NCBI GenBank assembly: GCA_023846275.1
Contig: CM043871.1
Span: 33,882,578 to 33,946,577, forward strand
Direction of reading: 5' to 3'
Origin: Vanilla planifolia
Taxonomy: Eukaryota; Streptophyta; Magnoliopsida; Asparagales; Orchidaceae
Length of the DNA: 64,000 nucleotides
The notes beneath the pieces were generated by a model that did no database searches, had not been told where the DNA came from, and saw nothing but the letters and a program-made list of their open reading frames with translations. Position 1 is the first letter of the stretch, and every line of letters starts with the position of its first letter. Below are positions 53,301-64,000 of the stretch, in pieces. The translations under genes and the position numbers were made by a program.

Positions 53301-56300
53301 GGTTTCTATACAATTACACTTTTAACTGTTATTAAGAGTCGTTAAAATATTTTATTTAAATAATAATTTTCTAATTAAAAATATGTGCCAATTGAAACAT
53401 TAACAACTATTTGGTATATTTGTTAATCACTTTTAGCTGTTAGAAAATGTCTACAAATAGGTGAATTCTAAAACAAAATTAATTGATGAATTTTTATACA
53501 ATTTAAAGAAAAAATTTCAAGACACAACATTCAAGCCATTAGTAACCCATGTTCATCGTCGCATCCCTACGATGCATCCTGTAATTGTGGAACTATAAAA
53601 TTCTTTTTTTCTCAAATCAGCTAAGTTATCAATTTTCTTTATTCTTAATTGATTTAATTAAAATACTTGTATCTCGTTAATTATTTTATCAACATATGAT
53701 TTTGTTTCTATTAATTTCGATTTTGTGCCATTAAATTTTTTTTCTGTTGTCATTTTATTTTGTTATAAAGTTGTTATAGTCTGTCTATTTTGTTTCGTTG
53801 TTATGAAGATTTAGTCTACCCATCTTTTGAAAAAAACTTATATTGAGTGCTTTATTTTTTCTTGATTTTTGTTATGGATAGATGTAAACTTGATTTTAAG
53901 TCAAACTACCTAAAAATTGTTTAGAGTACTTTTTTAATTCTTATTAATTTTTCTATTTCAAAACTTTTATAAAAAAATTATTATTAAAAGATAATTAATG
54001 TATTTTAAATTAAAATTAAATTTTGTACATCATTTTTTAAAGATTTGCTCAAACTCATTAAAATATTTTTAAATATTTTTTTAAAATATTTTTATAAAAA
54101 ATCAAATTTTTATTTCAAACAATTCACTTACCTTTTATTGAACAACACTTCAATCATTTTTAAAATTAATGTATTATTTAGTACGATGTAGGCTCTTATT
54201 ATAGTCTTCATATGGAAATTCAAATGGATGTGCTTGCAACATGTGTTTTTGAAAATACTAAAAACCACACTACAAAAGAACTTGTTTTAAAAGTTTACTA
54301 ATTTTAGGTGTCATTTGAGTCAATGCTAGTTGGATAATATTAAAATCTAAATGCAAACATTATCTACATATCAATGCTATCTAAAATTTGTTGATATTTT
54401 TTTTATTGCTTGATCCAACAATTATTTAAATAGCCATTTATTCTTGTTCTTGTTATCAAGATGATTAACATCCATATGTTGCCTAAATTTGAGTGAATGA
54501 AATCTTAAATGGAAAAGTCATAATTTATATTCGTTTTTTGAAGACCGGATATAACATATCTAACATATATATAAGCTAAATACAAAAAGCATGATCTTCA
54601 TCAAGGATGATCAAAAACTTGTATGATAGGGACATTTTCCTCCCCAACAAAAAACATCAAAAACTAGCCCTCAAAGACAAAAAGTTTGCTGTCCCATTTG
54701 TAGCTCTATGAACTATTGCAGTACCTTCAAGCCATATTCCCCAGAATGAGAAGTCCACAATCTAACAAAGGCTACTACCTCCAATGTTGCACAATCCACA
54801 ATGACATTGGCTGCCTTAAATAATACCTACATCTTATTGGCAGCCAAAGATGGCCACCACTATCATAAATAATAAAGACAATGATAGCAAAACCATCAAG
54901 ACGAGTGGACACACCAAAATTGACCTTATCCTGGCCGAGGAAAGGTGAAACTATCAAGAGAAGAAGAGGTTAAGAGATCAAAAAAAAAAGTTAGGTAGAT
55001 CCAAGTGCCTTGGCCTATGAGAATGCCCACAAGGTGTATCACAGGAGAGAAAAATGGTAGCAATTAACTACAAGAGTAGGAAAAGGAAGCTAGTGCAACC
55101 TAGTGTTGCTACTCCTCTAGATATGGTAAAAGGGAAGCTGCTAGGAAACGAAGTTGAGTATTAGATTGATTGAATGCATCATTGGAGGCAACAGAAGCAA
55201 GTAGATCAATAAGGAAGCAGGTCGTCCCCGACAAATGCACAATCTCATTAAGCAAGCACATGACCTCCTAGACAAACTTGCAAGAGAAAAGAGCATTGTT
55301 CAAGTTCATCACAATACAGTACTCCCAAAAATAAAAAGCAAAAGTTATTTGTCATATGTTTCTAAACCAATCACCACCCTTGATATCAAATTTGTGGTAA
55401 CTTGTGATGCAACCACAAAGGGCATACAAAGCTCTGAGCTAAGTCAATCATCCAAATAGCATGCTTTAGTGAGAAAGTGCTAATGCAAAATAAAAATACT
55501 CCAACTATGATCAAAATCCACAATGTAGTACAATCCTATGACAATGAACAATTTACTTTGTCATAGAATTCGATCAATATTTTGATCTTCAACTTTGAAA
55601 TATTTGAATTGCCAATAAAAATTGAGTGTCAACAATAAATACAATAAACTCCTGCAAAATTATGAATTTTTTATGAACACAGTGAACTAAAAACAACCAA
55701 ATGGACAAACTGGGCAGGATGATGTCTTTGCTACCTATCATGCAAGTTGAGACATTTTATTTGGCAAAATAAAGAAAGACCAACTTACAAAACAAACTTT
55801 GTGCTTGTTTATAGTTAAAACATAAATAATCAATCAATTTTTGCATCTTGATTATATCATAACGGATACTTAATGGTTCAAAGCTACCATACCTAATTAC
55901 TCATTGCATGAGTTGATTATTAAAAAATTATCTTTAGAAAGAATATCATAACATAATCACAAAATTATATTTTTAGTTATCATTTATATTGGTCCTCAAG
56001 TAAAGAGATAGCAATGCACCTAATGGGCCATTTAGAACTTCACAATCTAAAAATGGAGGATAGTATTGGTTTATACCCACCTTTACCTATAATTAAAGAT
56101 TCTTACAAGGCAAAAATTATTAAAAGAAATGATTACATGGATAGAAGTATCAAATCACGAAACAATACAACGAGCAAAAAGACAAATAAATGCAAGAAAT
56201 AACAATCCAACTTAAGGTACATTGATTAAAAAGCATCGGCCATCAGAACTGTATGTCTTAGCCATAATTTCAACTATGAGCTTCGCTCAAAAAAAGCTCA

Positions 56301-56997
56301 AGAATCTGACAACTATTTGGCTAGAGTCCAAATGCCTTCGAGCATACATTGAGTCAAGGTAGAATCAATCTGAGAATAAATCATAATGAACTTAGCCACA
56401 TCAATCAGATTATTGATAAAATCATTTAATACACAAACAAGATACTTTTAGATTAAAGGATTCATGGATGCATTCAAATGGCAACTTGTATAATTAAGAA
56501 ACAAAATCCAACTGAGCCACGCTTCATTCCGCTATCCAAAATCAAAACAACCTCCAGCAGCAGCTAATCCAGAAGTAATCAACATGCAAATTAACCCACT
56601 ACCTATCAAATCATGATCAGAAAACAAAAGGGCCATCACATGTACCAAGACAACCGACCAGCCCCAATCTACTCGCTAACAGAGCGAAACACAACGCACA
56701 ACTCGGAATGCAGAGTTCCTCGCCGAAAACCCTAGTGAGAAGTGAGGGAATGGACACCATACCGACGTCGACGTCGTCATAATCTTCCCACTCGAGTTCG
56801 TCGTCTTCCTTCATTTCGTCTATCTCAGCCTCCCCAGCGGCATCGTCCACGAACTGCAGGACGCCAGAGCGCCTCTTCTTTCTCCGAGCTCGTGAAGTCT
56901 CAGCTTCCGTCGCGGGGATTTTCCTCTTAAATGAGGAGGAGGGGGAGGAGGCCGGAGCCTTTCCTGCACCCTGCTTCCCTTTCCCCTTGACCGCCAT
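35340..56997 (-). CDS. KTF1: SPT5-like KTF1 (RDM3), RNA-directed DNA methylation factor
   Basis: Nineteen exons join in phase to 1667 residues: 56997-56763, 51390-51155, 51071-50916, 48699-48541, 48417-48334, 47770-47703, 47601-47212, 47121-47073, 46996-46841, 46262-46119, 46048-45973, 45899-45741, 40768-40735, 40610-40552, 39814-39739, 39035-38974, 38423-38355, 38282-38202, 38050-35340. All introns are GT-AG. A basic N-terminus (KARKK-type) and acidic stretch precede a NusG-type NGN domain at ~150-235 (IWRVKCMIGRERQAAFCLMQ, DHVKGFVYIEADKACNVFEA), KOW motifs at ~240-282, ~490-535 and ~595-635 (VGQTLRICKGPLKGYICRVV), then a WG/GW-rich tail to the end with an RG-rich block. This is the plan of KTF1/SPT5L, which binds AGO4 through WG/GW hooks on Pol V transcripts in the nucleus. 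General SPT5 lacks such a tail. A small exon in the 5.4-kb first intron could be missed. Confidence 0.93.
36515..36645 (-). repeat. RG-rich tandem block in the KTF1 tail
   Basis: Repeated GEGRGRWR/GEGRGRGR units, visible in DNA as several copies of 'ccttcgccacgccatcgacc'. Together with the RGG stretch at about 36770-36820 it resembles RNA-binding RGG boxes found in this family. Confidence 0.85.
36855..37481 (-). repeat. Eleven 57-bp coding repeats (19 residues each) in the KTF1 tail
   Basis: Eleven units in a row, consensus WGQGSGWSQGGSKNESSKD, encoded in the last exon. Most units offer one or two Trp-Gly/Gly-Trp hooks; a few have lost a Trp (units starting C instead of W; one with GRS for GWS; one with SVLS). 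All remain in frame. They lie next to an RG-rich block. Confidence 0.95.
38051..38201 (-). other. Last KTF1 intron and small W/G exons region
   Basis: A 151-bp GT-AG intron before the large last exon. Exons 17 and 18 just upstream (38423-38355, 38282-38202) already encode GGWDK, GGWST and DGWNK, so hook motifs start before the last exon. Introns 16-18 all sit in phase 1. Confidence 0.8.
40769..45740 (-). other. KTF1 intron 12 (5.0 kb) with transposon remnants
   Basis: GT-AG intron that separates the last KOW exon from the linker. 41160-45600 holds + strand broken frames, i.e. antisense to KTF1, of which only a LINE-like piece at 44230-44450 is recognisable. The open frame at 43259-43657 has no recognised domain. 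Confidence 0.7.
44230..44450 (+). pseudogene. LINE (L1-type) reverse transcriptase remnant
   Basis: The frame 44248-44439 reads GTLQITYMGLPLSLKKINVA and, after a short gap, VSGWTSYLISLATSIQLAKT. Plant L1 RTs carry 'YLGLPLS' and 'GWK...LSxGGRLTLI' at the same spacing after the palm. The piece is only ~65 codons, with stops on both sides. It lies antisense in KTF1 intron 12. Confidence 0.6.
46805..46828. repeat. Short GA-rich simple repeat in KTF1 intron 9
   Basis: A gagaga tract a dozen bases beyond the donor of KTF1 exon 9. Confidence 0.75.
49760..49958. repeat. Direct repeat copy A in KTF1 intron 3
   Basis: Shares with copy B (50268-50463) a run of motifs in the same order: 'aaaccaagaaaatt'-like, 'atgcctaaacatatgc', 'catcatataaacata', 'actagcacagtccaat', 'acttaacaa'. 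Roughly 70-75% alike by eye. The pair could be remnants of an LTR or of one repeat family inserted twice. Confidence 0.65.
50268..50463. repeat. Direct repeat copy B in KTF1 intron 3
   Basis: Pairs with 49760-49958; about 310 bp of unmatched DNA lies between the two. Confidence 0.65.
50480..50612. repeat. Complex microsatellite (GTAT/AT)n
   Basis: Alternating purine-pyrimidine sequence made of gtat, atat, acat and gcat units over ~130 bp. The open frames in it are artefacts of the repeat. Confidence 0.9.
51391..56762 (-). other. KTF1 intron 1 (5.4 kb)
   Basis: GT-AG, phase 1. Mostly AT-rich; 52740-53300 is locally richer in CG dinucleotides with short inverted repeats; 54590-55460 looks transposon-derived. 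No further exon was found with confidence. Confidence 0.7.
54775..54957 (-). pseudogene. Possible RNase H-like remnant of a LINE
   Basis: The - strand frame reads DKVNFGVSTRLDGFAIIVFI then IYDSGGHLWLP. This resembles the opening of the RNase H-like domain in plant LINEs, 'KVNxDG...GxGxVIRDxxG'. It is only ~60 codons and the acidic active-site positions are not clear. An unrelated short frame is possible. Confidence 0.35.
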
Positions 56998-57000
56998 CAC

Positions 57001-57260
57001 TGAGCTCGACGGCTGAGTCCCCTGAAGCGAGGAAGTATGGCGAGGGAGAAAGACTTGGATTCCAACATAATGATTACCTGTCTAACACAGAATTACATGC
57101 TTTAAATACGACTTCATCATAGCCGTCTAAATCAGAGTAAGCACCAAGGGCACTGTGTGACAATAACCATGGTTAGTTGCAACAAAGCGGTGGTTACAAT
57201 GTAAGTGGGCCGATTTTGTCCATCGGCGGATCGGATGATAGACAGTGGGTTGTAAGATTT
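57001..57260 (-). promoter_or_regulatory. KTF1 5' flank / promoter region
   Basis: GC is raised relative to the surroundings up to about 57260. A site-II-like TGGGCC element lies at 57206-57211, ~210 bp upstream of the start codon, of a kind common in plant housekeeping promoters. No clear TATA box. Confidence 0.4.
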
Positions 57261-57703
57261 AAATTTCGCAGCAACTCTAAAATTCAGCATGGAAATAAAA
57301 TAAAAATTAATTAAAAATGCATTTGATAGTGTAAGGATAGATCGCTGGAGACGAGGTGTGGTGTTTTATATTTTTTTATTTAAAATAAAGAGATTTTATT
57401 CTTTTTATTTCTCTCTTATAAATAAAATAAAATAAATGCATTACACAACTTTTTTGTATGGTCACTTTTAAGTAATAAAATTAAATTAAAATAATTTAAT
57501 ATTTTCAATAATTATTATTATTATTATAAGCATAAGTTATCTATCATTTAGTTTGTTATAAGAAACATTCATTTTTTTTTTAATTATAAATAATTATTTA
57601 TTGTATTTTGTATCTCAAATCATTTGATCTTATAAACTCATTCATCATTAATTTTTTTGATATTTGGTTTTTCTTCGTGATAAAAAAACCAAAAGGATTT
57701 AAA
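57261..57703. other. AT-rich intergenic DNA
   Basis: No gene or repeat that I can support; contains a short (att)n run near 57515-57530. Confidence 0.5.
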
Positions 57704-58560
57704 GTTTTAACTCGTTATTAAATACATTGGCTTATAGTTATCTTTGAGTTTATCATCTTGATACTTCTTCTTTATGCACTCTTTTCAAAGTACACTACTA
57801 GATTGTTTTTTCATATCATGATTTAACATCACCCACACCTTTTAACAAAAAAAATACATGACATATGAAAATTAAATTATATATAATATCATTTATGAAT
57901 GTCATTTATTGTATTGAAAAAAAACATATTTTAGTTAATTTATAGATATATATTTAAAATAATTGTAATTTTTTATGAGTAAGGTTATATTTGATATTTT
58001 GTTTTTAGTTAGAAGAAAATTTTGAAGTGTGATCAACCATTTGACTATTAACATTGTTAATGTTTTTTAATATGAAGAATAAAAATAATATAAGGAAAGA
58101 AAAAAAAAATCTTTTGAAAAATATTAAGGTTTTAACTCGCTATTGAATGCATCGGCTTATAGTTATTTTTGAGTTTATCATCTTGATACCTTTTCTTTAT
58201 GCACTCTTTTCAAAGTACTCTAGTAGATTGTTTTTCATATCATGATTTAACATCACCCACACCTTTTAACAAAAAAAATACATGACATATGAAAATTAAA
58301 TTATATATAATATCATTTATGAATGTCATTTATTGTATTGAAAAAAAACATATTTTAGTTAATTTATAGATATATATTTAAAATAATTATATTTTTTTAG
58401 GAGTAAGGTTATATTTGATATTTTGTTTTTAGCAATATTTTTTTAGAAGAAAATTTTGAAGTGTGATCAACCATTTGGCTATTAACATTGTTAATGTTTT
58501 TTTAATATGAAGAATAAAAATAATATAAGGAAAGAAAAAAAATCTTTTGAAAAATATTAA
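57704..58560. repeat. 425-bp tandem duplication
   Basis: Copies 57704-58128 and 58129-58560 are nearly identical from 'gttttaactcg' to 'tcttttgaaaaatatt', differing by a few substitutions and small indels (for example an extra 'caatatttttt' near 58432 in the second). It looks recent. No coding content. Confidence 0.93.
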
Positions 58561-61500
58561 TAAAATTATTTTTTTTTCATTAAAATAATAAGTTATGTTT
58601 GATAATTATTTAATCAAATATAAATTGATAATATTTTTATAAAAAAATATAATTTTTTATAACACTTTTTAATCTTATTTTTATTAATTCATTTAATATT
58701 TAATAACAACTACATCAAACATAAACTAAATAATCACGTTCATTGAGTACATCGACATCAACAATATTTGTGTCACTTCTATTCTTGTTTTTATTTTTGG
58801 AACTATATTAAACAATGATCTTTCGATTACTATTACATCATAAAAACTAACATACTAGTCATTTTAAGATTTGTTTGATAAGTGTTGCAACAATTTGAAT
58901 GGCAAGATCAATCATTGGCCAAGTTTGACTATAAAGTCATTATAATATTGTTTTCTTCATCTATCTTTTGCAACTAATAATTGTTTGCACAATATAATCA
59001 AACAGAAAGACGATTGGGTTAATCTTAATTCAAATTTCATGATTGAGATATGAAATATATTATATGTTGATTAACTAGTAGTCATTGATATCGATGATGA
59101 TAAATATGTCAATTCAAAATTTTATTTTGTATAATAATTTTTTTATTATGATATCATGTGAATAAGATGTAAATAGTTTTTTTTTATAAATAGAATTTGA
59201 TATTTTGAATATGAAAATAATTTGAAAATAAAAAATTAAGTTTTGTGACATTTTATATATTTTATTAGGATGTAAAATGATTTGAATTTTGAAAAGGAAC
59301 TTATATTAGTTGTAATTTTTTAGGATCCAATTAATTTATTATAAATATTTGAAATAAAAATATTAATGATTCTAATTGAGTTAAACAAGTGTAGACCAAC
59401 CAACTAGCTCTCATGTCGTCTTTAAATTATTCCTTATCCATTTAGTTGAGCAAGGTGACAGCTAGAAAGAAAAAAGAATGGAGTAGAAGAAAAGAATAAA
59501 AAGAGGAAAACGAAGCTATTAGGGATGCTCGTGGACCAATATTTGGAAGAACGTTGAAGAGCGAGAGTTATGCAGAGAGGAAGTTTAAGTTGTTAGCTTT
59601 GCAAATTCTTAAGATTCCAATGAATAAGTAAACTTACCACATATTAGTATGTTTAACCATTATAGCTTATCTAAAGAGAGCTTCTAAGATAGCAATTAAT
59701 AAAAAAAAAATTTCTTTAAATGATAACTTTGCTTCTCCATCATCAATTCTCTTATCAACAAGCTAAAAATGTAATAAAAGCTCAATTAAAACTTATTTAT
59801 AATGATTATCACCAAAATAAAAACTAAATCTTAATTTTTTTTTTGTTCTTATTTCAATAACTCCCAAATTGCTTATTGATGTTATCATTGACCTCTTTGC
59901 AAAGTGCAAAAACTCTTCTTCCTCGATTTTTTTGGGATCCCAACAGTGAGTTTAACCCTTGTTGCCATCAAGAGAGGAATTAACTTACTTTTGGCTAGCT
60001 CCATAAAAGGAGGGAACCTTAAGTGTGCTCAGGAGGAAGAATCGAGAAGCTCTTCCAAAATTTTGGGTTAGGTGCTAATTTAAATAAATACTTATTTAAT
60101 AATTTATTATTTTATATCTTTATCTCTTTTAACTTTAAAAAATCACAACTTTAAACAAACTCGATTTGAGATGAAATAAGTGTCATTAAATTTATCTCGA
60201 TGAGTTTTATTATTATACACAACATTCATAATCATATTATTTCAAAATTAGTTGATCAAGGTATGTGTTTTTTATTAATTAAATTTTAAATTTGAATTAG
60301 AAGCATAATTGAATGTGAAAATTTGTGTTACATTACATAAGTCTTGATCGAGTTTAATACTTAAAAATGAACTTAAAATTATATTTACATTATTAATTTT
60401 ATCTTTTATCATTATCATATCTAATTATGAATATATGATATGGTATGAATAAGATTTCTAAAATTTAAGGATTAATGGTTAAAGATAATAGGATTAAAAG
60501 AAAATATAAATTTGATGCATTTACGAATATATTAAGATGTTAAATAAATATATTAAAAAAAGAATAAAAAGTGAATATATCTAATAGTCATAATTTCTTA
60601 GATTTTTAGCTTTTATGAGTTTGATTTGGCCAATGATAAAGTGGTAGATTAAGAGAGTGTTGATTTAAAAATACGGATCATGGCTACACTAACCTAAAAC
60701 TAGTTTAATTTATGATAAATCATTGGTTTGAAGAAGTGTGGTTGAGGTTATATAATCCATTGAGATGTTCTTTTAAGGATTTTAGAAAACTCAATAATTA
60801 AAAAAGAAATTTGGAAAGGCCAATTGAGAGGATATAAAATAGAAAACAATTAAACAATGAGGAAGAAAAAAGAGAAGAGTTTAAGCTTTAAAATAATAGA
60901 ATATTTAATTAAAAGGAACTCCTTTACATAGTTTTTCTATGTTGGATGACCTTTGAGTTTATATAATAAATACTAACATCTAAGGAAATATTAAAAGAAA
61001 TAACTTTGCTAAATGAATGTGAAACCTTGAAAAATGATGATTAGTCAATCCTCTTCATAAATCTTGCTTAAGAAATAAGAAATTCCTTCTACACAAGACT
61101 GAGAGAGTTTTATTTGGTAGTTAAATGGGGTAAATTAATATTCTTTCTCATACAATATTTCTAATAGAACCATGTCAAAGAAGTGTACTAATGTTTTACC
61201 CATGAATAAAAAGTAATCCATAATTTTATCTTAAATACTTAGCTTTGGTTATAGATATATATAAAAGATGAACAAATTAGAAGCATCTTAAATTTTATGC
61301 TTGGATTAAGCATGTATGCATAAGTTGTCATGTTAAATGTGAGAAAAATTTTTAAGCCATGGAAAGAAATTTATTTAACTTCCAAAACTATACAAGTTTA
61401 CTTTGTTTTCTTATTATATCATGATGTAAGTTAAGTTCCTTAGCGAAACTATTTTTTTCTAAGCGAAATGGGTGTATGATGATGTGGATTAAATGGGATG

Positions 61501-62400
61501 AGCACCTCTTGATTATTGCATGACCAATCAAAGAGTTTCATGATATGCTGAACCAAGTAAAGAGCAAAATCAAGATTCAAAATCATCTTTTCATATGAGT
61601 TTTTTTGTTTAAAATGCAAATTGATGTGAGGCACTAAGGTTGAGTTGAGATTATCTATAATTTTAGTTAATAGCATAATAAGATAAACATGTGTGCTTAT
61701 TGTCAAAATCATGAATGAAAAATATATGAAATATCCTCTGCTATAATTTACATCTTAGTTTAAGCCATAAACTATTTAAAAAAATTATATTTAAAGAAAA
61801 AAATCTTACTTAATATTATAATTAAGCATTTCTTTTATCTTAGGTTTATGTTGAGTCACCCTTGTATTTGATAAGTTAAGTCTTAAATATTTAATATTTT
61901 ATTTTAATAGATTTGTTTAATATGAACATGTTTACATATAAAAGAATAAGTTATATACTTTAAAGATCATGAACAAGTAGTCTTCAAAGCTCCTTGGAGT
62001 GTTCAACAAGTTTAAATGATTGAAGATATATATGTCAATTTTTATAATTTTTTTACTATGAAATAAAATATTAACTTAATTGAATGTATTTTTTTCATAT
62101 TAATTTCAAATCATATAAAGATATCTAAATTGTTCAATTATCTTCTTAGTTTAACAAACAAATAAAATTCCAAATTTCAATATTTTAATTCTTTTTTTCT
62201 GTTCAAATCCTACTTAAATCATTCATTGATTTAAGAAACACGATTCTAATTTTCAATTATTTTTTCTTTGATTAAATCATGCTTTTGTATTTTTACTAAA
62301 TTATATGTTATATTTATTGTTAAACCTTAATTAAATTGAAAAATAATTACGTTAAAATTTTCATAATTAAATTTAAAAAAATTACTACCACATCCCAAGC
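58561..62400. other. AT-rich intergenic DNA, no gene seen
   Basis: Very AT-rich with many homopolymer runs. The open frame at 61449-61712 has no recognisable domain. I see no RNA gene and no structured repeat. Confidence 0.45.
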
Positions 62401-63640
62401 TTGTGCCTCGAATACAAAGCTCTCAAGTTATGCAAACTCAAAAGGGCACTTATGACTTCGGATTAGGACACTTGAACCAAATCAGGTCAAGCCCATTCTT
62501 GGTAACAGTGCAACCAAAATCGGATGGGTAAGGTGTAAGAGCAAGCAAGGTTGAACCCGAAACATATATACATACGAGTTTGACCCGTACACGAAATCTT
62601 GTAAGCTTGAGTACGCCCAAATGGTTGAATTCCAAGGGCACAAGGTGTGAGTTATCCCGAATTAGGCTTGCGTATAGTACCAATGCTAACATTTATAAAG
62701 TGCAAAATCATTTCCTATTTTGTAATGTGTGATTATACTCTCACACAATTTACAACACCTGAAGTATGTGTAATTTCCTCACATCTAATCATTGATTAGA
62801 TGACTAAAATCTCACCTACCTTTAATCCTTGCTTTTAAACTTTGATCGGACAACCAATATCACATATGACTTCATCAAAAGACTTTGTTTATTTCTGTCA
62901 TTTGAAATAATCTATCTTTGATTTGATGACCCAAGTATTTTCTTTTTCAATTGTATGATCGAAATCTAATCCTTCTTTATCATTGATGAATTGGAAGATC
63001 TAAATCTCATTCGACTTGATCGAATGGCTCTGATATAATCCAGCTCGATACAACTGTTGAGAACTCATCCACCTTTATGACATTTGATCAAACATTCAAG
63101 ATCTCCTCTGAGCGGATCCAACAACTCTAGTCAATCCCATATAACGGTTAAATGACTAAAAGAACATTATATATGCCCTTGGAGTAGCCATTTTAGAATA
63201 TTTTCTAAGTCGTTTGGAGAAGTATTTTAGGTTGTTTAGAAGTAGTTTTTTAAGCAATTTTAACTTTTTAATAGTTTTGACCAATATTTCTTTATAAATA
63301 CTGAACTATTATGAATGAAATGACTAGTAAACGTGAATAAGATTTTAACATCTCAAAGAAGAGGTGTGTCGTATTCTATTGGTGTAAATTTCTTTAGGAG
63401 CACCTATGACTTACGACTATTTGAAATTTCAAATTCTTTCAAATAAGCAAAATTATTCTAAGTTTTTATTTTCTTAATTCTACTTATAATTTTGAGCTTT
63501 TTATGTCTTTTTATATTCATTAATAAGTATAGAAAAATTTTGTACATTTTTATTGAAAATTTGTTTATTATTGTATTTGTGTTTTTCTTTTAGGTTGCTC
63601 GATCTGACATTTGCAAAAGCTTGAGTTTACTTTAATCTTT
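62400..63640 (+). repeat. Possible LTR or solo LTR near the right edge
   Basis: Base composition changes here and motifs such as 'ttgatcggacaacc', 'gactaaaatctcacc' and 'gatcgaaatctaatcc' recur at short spacing. A TATA-like box 'tttataaatactg' at 63290-63302 is followed by 'gaatgaaatgactag', the usual layout of an LTR U3/R region. No partner LTR is inside the window, so this rests on composition and layout only. Confidence 0.3.
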
Positions 63641-64000
63641 GTAAAAAATTGAGTTAGGGTTAAAGTCATAAAATCCTAAGTTATAGTTAAACTTATAAAA
63701 ACTAGTAGGTTGAAGGTGAACCATAAAAAAAATCTCAAGTTGACTAGGAGTAGATCTTAAGAAAAAAATCTCAAGTTATAATTCTTTAACTAGTGGAATT
63801 TTTTTCTCAACTTTCGTTAAGTTGACATAAGTTTTAGTTAAATCAATCCACCTAAAAATTTTGGTGTGCTATTTTAAATTTTATTTTCATCTTTCTTAAA
63901 CATAAAAATTATAAATTAATATATTTATTAATCAAAGTTTTCAACTAACATGAAATTATATTTTTATAAAAAATATTTGAAAAATAATTATATTTCTTAT

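Noticed and set aside
62450-62692. 80-residue open frame on the - strand
   Set aside because: Lies in LTR-like, repetitive DNA and has no recognised domain.

Overview
The window is nuclear DNA of a flowering plant. It is AT-rich, with two long intron-split genes whose exons join in phase and match conserved plant proteins, and the rest is decayed retrotransposons, microsatellites and one piece of chloroplast DNA. The high-GC first exon of the first gene, in a very AT-rich setting, suggests a monocot, perhaps a commelinid, but I cannot name a species.

Layout. 1-22 kb is a transposon graveyard: a + strand Ty3/gypsy chromovirus with both long terminal repeats (LTRs) (about 287-8742); a - strand gypsy integrase remnant and a ~105-bp tandem repeat (10.2-11.05 kb); a - strand Ty1/copia element with both LTRs, primer site and polypurine tract (11202-15791), inserted in an (AT)n tract; a 444-bp fragment of chloroplast rpoC2 (15910-16353) bounded by AT repeats; and gag/protease remnants of a Tat-like gypsy element (about 19.3-20.4 kb).

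22.6-32.7 kb (+): an 11-exon gene encoding a 562-residue protein recognisable as F-box/LRR protein FBL17, the SCF subunit that removes KRP-type CDK inhibitors. It has an E2F-type site in its promoter, a GC-AG intron of 4.4 kb and a tandem-repeat-filled last intron.

35.3-57.0 kb (-): a 19-exon gene encoding a 1667-residue SPT5-like protein, KTF1/SPT5L/RDM3, with NGN and KOW domains followed by a long WG/GW-rich tail that includes eleven 19-residue repeats. It acts in RNA-directed DNA methylation with Pol V and AGO4. The two genes converge on a 2.6-kb spacer holding a three-copy repeat.

57-64 kb is AT-rich intergenic DNA with a recent 425-bp tandem duplication and LTR-like sequence near the right edge.

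The two genes do not form a pathway together: one is a cell-cycle gene, the other a silencing gene. I found no CRISPR, operon-like or otherwise undescribed multi-gene system. The most notable points are the lineage-specific repeat array in the AGO-binding tail, the GC-AG intron, the plastid insertion, and a silencing gene whose own introns hold several repeats and probable transposon remnants.
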